Assembly (NCBI GenBank): GCA_937898675.1
Contig: CALEJB010000033.1
Coordinates: 28,403-92,402 of the forward strand
Source of the DNA: an uncultured Prevotellaceae bacterium
Lineage (GTDB): Bacteria; Bacteroidota; Bacteroidia; Bacteroidales; Muribaculaceae
DNA length: 64,000 nt
Direction of reading: 5' to 3'
In this document: one piece after another, positions 60,933-64,000 of the stretch
Layout: every line of letters starts with the position of its first letter
Position numbering within the stretch: position 1 is the stretch's first letter
The notes under the pieces: model-generated
The model's database searches: none
Told to the model about the DNA's origin: nothing
What the model saw: only the letters and a program-made list of their open reading frames with translations
Made by a program: the position numbers and the translations under genes

Positions 60933-63314
60933 TTACCACTCGCCGTTGAGGAGATAGTTAATCAGTGCTGCGATGTCATCAATGTCCACCGCGCCGTTGA
61001 GGTTGCAGTCGGCGGCTGCAGCGTCAATCTGATCGCCGTTGAGCAGATAGGAGATGATGGCTGCAACGTCATCAATGCTGACGTTGCCATTGGCGTTGGC
61101 ATCGCCGCGCAGGGTGTCGCCACCGGCAAGCAGTGTCACTTCTTTGACATTGCTCCAGCGGCTCTCGGTGCCGTCGATGTAGATGTCCTTGACGCGGTAG
61201 AAATAGTTGCCGCCGGCGAGCAGGCCGCCCACGGTGTAACTCATGCCGGTTATGCCCTCGACGAGGCGATAGGAGCCGTCGCCCTGCTCACTGGACTTGA
61301 AGGTGAAGGGCGCAATGTCGGCAATCTCGCCACCGTAGACCTGAATGCTCTGAATCTCGGGGTAGTAGCCGCCAATGATTTGCACCGTCTGGTTTTCGCC
61401 CAGGTCGAGCACGGCCAGATAGGCCTCAACGTCGTTGGTAAGGTCAAACTTCTTAGAGCCCTCGCTGGTGGCGACGGTCAAGTCGGTGGCCTTGTTCTGA
61501 TAGTTCTTAGCCTTGATAATGACGCTCACCTTGTTGTAGCCGGTGAGGTCGCAGTTGGCGTTGATGATGTCACCGCGTCCGGGCGAGATGAAACCGCCGT
61601 CGAGGTAGAGGTGCGAACCCTGGTAGGTCCAGTCCGCGGGCAGATAGTTGGCAGCGTCGGCAGCGTGGTTATTGTTGTCCTTGGGCAGGTTGCTGAAGTC
61701 GGCATCGCCCACGAGGGTGACAGCGGGCTTGGTCATCACCTCAAGGGTGCGGCTAACCACATTCTCGCCGGGGGTGTTGTCGGTCCAGTCAGCGCGGAAG
61801 GCGTTGGCGGTGACCGTAGTCTCATCGATGTCGAGCATCACGGGACGGTAAATCTCGAGGGGGCTGGCACCGGTCAGGTTGATGACAACGGGTTCGCAGT
61901 TGGACGACGTTGCCGTGACGGTGGCGGTGAAGGTACCCACAGCCTGGGGTGCATAGGTGACGGTGAAGGTGCGGCCCTCCTTGGCGGCCTCGGCGGGCAT
62001 GCTGTTGGCGTCAATGCTGAAGCAGCCATTGGCATCGTTGAGGGTCAGCGTAACGTCGCCCTCGAGGTTGCGGCCGTTGATGGTAAAGGCAGCCGTAGCG
62101 GTCTGGCCCTTGTAGCATTCCATCGTCAGGTCGGTGACATTGGCCTTGATTTTCGGGGTGGAGACGGGGGGCTGGATGCCGATGACCATCTGCTGATACT
62201 GGTTGAAGGTGCTGCCGCTGCCGCGGAAGGCGTTCAACGCAAACCAGCCGTTGCCCGAACCGCTCCAGCCAAAGTTGACGTGGTACTTGTTGTCGCTCAC
62301 GCGGTAGCCGTCGACATTGAAGGCATGGCCTCCCGCGTTGCTAATGGCGCAGAACTCGATGGGACGGCCCTCGGCGAGCTCGTCCTGAATCATCTGTGCC
62401 CACTCGGCGTCGGTGTAGTTGGTGTGGCCACCGCTATAGGCGCTGGTCTTCTTGTACAGTTTCACGCTCTCCTCGTCATAGCCAAAGAACTTGACGGCAT
62501 TGACGATGAGCTGGCAGCTGTCGGCGTCAATGCCGCTGCCGTCGGTGCCATACTCCATGTGCTCGGCCTGGCCGATGTAGCGCATGAGCGCTGCCACGGC
62601 GTCGCCCTGGGCGGTGGAATACTGGCCGGCGTGGTACTCGTTGAGCATGTTGTTCCAGTCAAATGTGATGCTGGGCAGCGCGTCGAGGTGGCGCGTCGTC
62701 GAGCTCCACCACCAACTGGACTCCTCATAGTTGTAAGCGGGCACTACTCCGGTCTCCTCCACGGGCCACTGCCAAAAGTGGAAAATCATCGCCAGCGAGG
62801 TGGCGGGGCAACCCGTGAGGCTGCGGCCGCTAAAGTTGGGGCACTGGTTGTAGTAGGGGGCTTCCTGGTCCCAGCGCTCCTGAAGCAGCTCGTCAACATC
62901 CACGGCGTGGAGCGACGGGGTCATGAGCGACGCCTGGAAACCGGGGTTGGCCTGCAGGTACTCGATATCCTCACGGTAGCCCTGCAGCAGGGCCTTCATG
63001 TTGCACGGAATTTTGTTCACGTCGATGTTGCCGTCGCCGTAGGCGAGAATCTGCTCGCCGCGGTCTTCGCCGGACACAATCACAAAGTGGTTGTTGCTGT
63101 TGAAGATGTAATAAACATTCTTGGTAAAGTCGTTGGTGTTCTTCTCGGCCAGCGCGAGACGCACATCACTTGAGCCGGCTGCCATGAAGCGGCCAGCGGC
63201 ATTGCGCAGAAAGTTCTGCGCCTTGCTCTGGGCTGTCGTCACATCGACAGGTGCAGCCATCAATTGCATTGCCGCAACCAAGACCGCAACAGTGAAAAGG
63301 GTTCTCTTGATCAT
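60933..63314 (-). CDS. C10 (streptopain-like) cysteine peptidase with dockerin-like C-terminus
   Basis: A 793-residue secreted protein. Signal peptide about 1-20; Spi-type propeptide (about 25-130, FVIVSGEDRGEQILAYGDG); peptidase domain with catalytic Cys169 in LTGCPATSLAM and His330 in GGHAFNVDGY, plus HVNFGWSGSGNGWF. Then Ig-like modules (about 380-700) and, at the very end (about 735-793), two Ca-binding repeats of dockerin type: GDANANGNVSIDDVAAII and DCNLNGAVDIDDIAALI. No T9SS sorting domain follows. The family degrades host proteins. The promoter gives a ~110-nt leader. Confidence 0.92.
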   Translation of the reverse strand: MIKRTLFTVAVLVAAMQLMAAPVDVTTAQSKAQNFLRNAAGRFMAAGSSDVRLALAEKNTNDFTKNVYYIFNSNNHFVIVSGEDRGEQILAYGDGNIDVNKIPCNMKALLQGYREDIEYLQANPGFQASLMTPSLHAVDVDELLQERWDQEAPYYNQCPNFSGRSLTGCPATSLAMIFHFWQWPVEETGVVPAYNYEESSWWWSSTTRHLDALPSITFDWNNMLNEYHAGQYSTAQGDAVAALMRYIGQAEHMEYGTDGSGIDADSCQLIVNAVKFFGYDEESVKLYKKTSAYSGGHTNYTDAEWAQMIQDELAEGRPIEFCAISNAGGHAFNVDGYRVSDNKYHVNFGWSGSGNGWFALNAFRGSGSTFNQYQQMVIGIQPPVSTPKIKANVTDLTMECYKGQTATAAFTINGRNLEGDVTLTLNDANGCFSIDANSMPAEAAKEGRTFTVTYAPQAVGTFTATVTATSSNCEPVVINLTGASPLEIYRPVMLDIDETTVTANAFRADWTDNTPGENVVSRTLEVMTKPAVTLVGDADFSNLPKDNNNHAADAANYLPADWTYQGSHLYLDGGFISPGRGDIINANCDLTGYNKVSVIIKAKNYQNKATDLTVATSEGSKKFDLTNDVEAYLAVLDLGENQTVQIIGGYYPEIQSIQVYGGEIADIAPFTFKSSEQGDGSYRLVEGITGMSYTVGGLLAGGNYFYRVKDIYIDGTESRWSNVKEVTLLAGGDTLRGDANANGNVSIDDVAAIISYLLNGDQIDAAAADCNLNGAVDIDDIAALINYLLNGEW

Positions 63315-63430
63315 AAAGATGTAAAATCTGATAATTGTATAGTAAAAATTTAATTTATTGTTCTCGGTTTTAGTAACTTAATATCGCTTTTTCATCCCCA
63401 CTCAACAAGTAAAAGACTCAAAGACGCTCG

Positions 63431-63462
63431 CAAAGGTATATAATACCCCACACACCAACAAA
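63431..63462 (-). promoter_or_regulatory. Promoter of the C10 peptidase gene
   Basis: TACCTTTG (63438-63431) and TTTG (63462-63459), 20-nt gap, on the minus strand. Confidence 0.7.
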
Positions 63463-63599
63463 TTTTTGCCACAAAAACCCCGCCCCCAATGGCATTTTGT
63501 CACACAAATGCAACCTCATCTAAACAACCGCGCGCAGGGGACTGTCAAACAACTTGAACAACTTGGTTTTTACCCTGCGGGGGCATCCCTGCGGGGGCT

Positions 63600-63637
63600 A
63601 TCGCGAATTGCGCGAATAACGGCGAATTAAAGTGAAT
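63600..63637. repeat. CGAATTA-type intergenic repeat, copy 4
   Basis: TCGCGAATTGCGCGAATAAC then GGCGAATTAAAGTGAATT. Confidence 0.45.
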
Positions 63638-63701
63638 TATTTTTTAGACCCCGTGCGGGGGGGCATCCCCGTGCAGCATCCATCCCTGCGGGGGTGTTGC
63701 G

Positions 63702-63725
63702 TGTGCGCGGGCGGGCCCGCGCACA
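63702..63725. repeat. Perfect 24-base G+C-rich inverted repeat
   Basis: Arms TGTGCGCGGGC and GCCCGCGCACA separated by GG. Confidence 0.7.
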
Positions 63726-63805
63726 ATTTGTCCCCTTTCGCAAAAATTCGCATTAAGCCCCGCAGGGATGTTGTTATTGTTGTTTGATATTGCGTCCATC
63801 TGGGC

Positions 63806-63836
63806 TTTGCCGTTTGCAGAATTTGTTCTAATTTTG
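63806..63836 (+). promoter_or_regulatory. Promoter facing the right edge
   Basis: TTTG (63806-63809), 19-nt gap and TAATTTTG (63829-63836). Its gene is outside, or only begins in, the window. Confidence 0.65.
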
Positions 63837-63929
63837 CAACGTGGTTGTAGTGTATGCATTACCCCCACGAGGCGCTAAATTACTTATACTCAATAATATC
63901 TTTTAATAACTCTTTAAATCTTATTTACA

Positions 63930-63995
63930 ATGAAGAAAATCATTACTCTACCCCAGTTCGGGATAAGATTACTCCCAAATAGAAAGTTGCTTTGA
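63930..63995 (+). CDS. Possible 21-codon frame at the right edge (leader peptide or chance)
   Basis: ATG at 63930, about 90 nt after a good promoter, opens MKKIITLPQFGIRLLPNRKLL and stops at 63993-63995. The start looks like a lipoprotein or signal peptide beginning (MKKIITL) but is not continued by a hydrophobic core. It may be a leader peptide, an out-of-frame start of a gene located further right, or chance. Confidence 0.25.
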   Translation: MKKIITLPQFGIRLLPNRKLL

Positions 63996-64000
63996 GTGTT

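Larger units (their letters stand above)
63572..63770. repeat. Dispersed CCCTGCGGGG-core repeats
   Basis: At least four copies of [A/T]CCCTGCGGGGG or its complement, some as GCATCCCTGCGGGGG (63583, 63681 region) and CCCCGCAGGGATG (63757). One further CCCGCAGGG lies near 47280. Confidence 0.6.
63315..63929. other. Divergent intergenic region (615 bases) with palindromic G+C-rich repeats
   Basis: No gene is seen. Contents: minus-strand promoter (63431-63462), repeats with CCCTGCGGGG cores (63,570-63,770), a CGAATT-type repeat (63600-63637), a perfect inverted repeat (63702-63725) and a plus-strand promoter (63806-63836). Confidence 0.6.

Noticed and set aside
60909..63173. Plus-strand open frame of about 750 codons
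   Set aside because: It is exactly antisense to the C10 peptidase gene, whose catalytic motifs and signal peptide are intact; the plus-strand translation is Val/Gly/His-rich without motifs.

Overview
The window reads as chromosomal DNA of a Bacteroidales bacterium, most likely from the Muribaculaceae/Prevotellaceae/Porphyromonadaceae side of the order. The evidence is: (i) a complete Bat (Bacteroides aerotolerance) operon; (ii) repeated Bacteroidetes-type promoters (TAnnTTTG -7 box, often with TTTG or TTG about 20 nt upstream) in front of genes; (iii) lipoproteins with acidic residues after the lipobox Cys; (iv) Type IX secretion (T9SS) sorting domains of both the A-like and the B (CHU_C/gliding) kind; (v) FucP, PFOR, DUF4954 and SpeB-like C10 peptidase genes typical of this order. 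Coding DNA is G+C-rich and intergenic DNA is clearly AT-rich. No rRNA, CRISPR array, transposase or integrase was seen. There is one tRNA.

Layout. 1-2,000 (minus): a partial membrane metallophosphoesterase, translationally coupled to a PlsC-like acyltransferase. 2,100-3,130: two small secreted or lipoprotein hypotheticals. 3,185-12,332 (minus): one nine-gene operon, MoxR ATPase - DUF58 - Bat-associated membrane protein - BatA - BatB - BatC - BatD - BatE - PAP2 phosphatase. Most junctions overlap or nearly overlap (four are ATGA), behind a single visible promoter. 12,600-14,114: a small DNA-binding-like protein and a double-domain universal stress protein, followed by a candidate small RNA on the minus strand. 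14,513-17,168 (minus): a GH13 lipoprotein and a coiled-coil exported protein. 17,296-28,763 (mostly plus): GH125 mannosidase, DUF4954 beta-helix protein, tRNA-Met (minus), GH33 sialidase with a tRNA-dihydrouridine synthase, a FucI-like isomerase with a WaaP/Kdo-kinase-like protein, a tandem pair of small exported paralogues, PepD dipeptidase and a secreted hypothetical. 28,988-33,091: PFOR and a Q-rich small protein. 33,197-34,705 (minus): glutamine synthetase with a TTG start and a structured leader. 34,916-37,797 (minus): a three-gene unit made of a fused nucleotidyltransferase-GHMP kinase, an L-rhamnose-mutarotase-like protein and a FucP permease. 37,939-39,528: HerA/DUF853-like ATPase. 39,918-40,442: an XRE regulator, then about 1.9 kb of AT-rich DNA without convincing genes, then two tiny minus-strand frames with atypical expression signals. 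42,804-47,056 (minus): UvrA and a T9SS type-B cargo protein. 47,433-54,258 (plus): a T9SS cargo protein, a membrane-bound TPR-AraC regulator, a family-3 solute-binding protein and a TPR protein. 54,262-63,314 (minus): a six-helix membrane protein with threefold internal repeat, RluA-type pseudouridine synthase, DnaJ, GrpE, IspE, cardiolipin synthase, a protein that is almost only a sorting domain, and a C10 peptidase ending in dockerin-like repeats. The right edge holds G+C-rich palindromic repeats and a good promoter facing out of the window.

Themes. Much of the content concerns envelope and host-glycan biology: Bat stress system, lipid-modifying enzymes, sialidase, mannosidase, fucose-type transport and activation, T9SS cargo. 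The least explained parts are the permease-mutarotase-fusion kinase unit (a possible sugar salvage and activation route), the AT-rich region 40,443-42,803 with Gram-positive-like expression signals, the candidate small RNA at 14,196-14,352, and two families of short intergenic repeats, one of which has added codons to gene ends. Starts were chosen by combining signal peptides, ATGA overlaps and positions of -7 boxes; this implies two non-ATG starts (TTG for glutamine synthetase, GTG for the fusion kinase) and one nearly leaderless mRNA (sialidase). All family names rest on motifs read by eye; no database search was possible.
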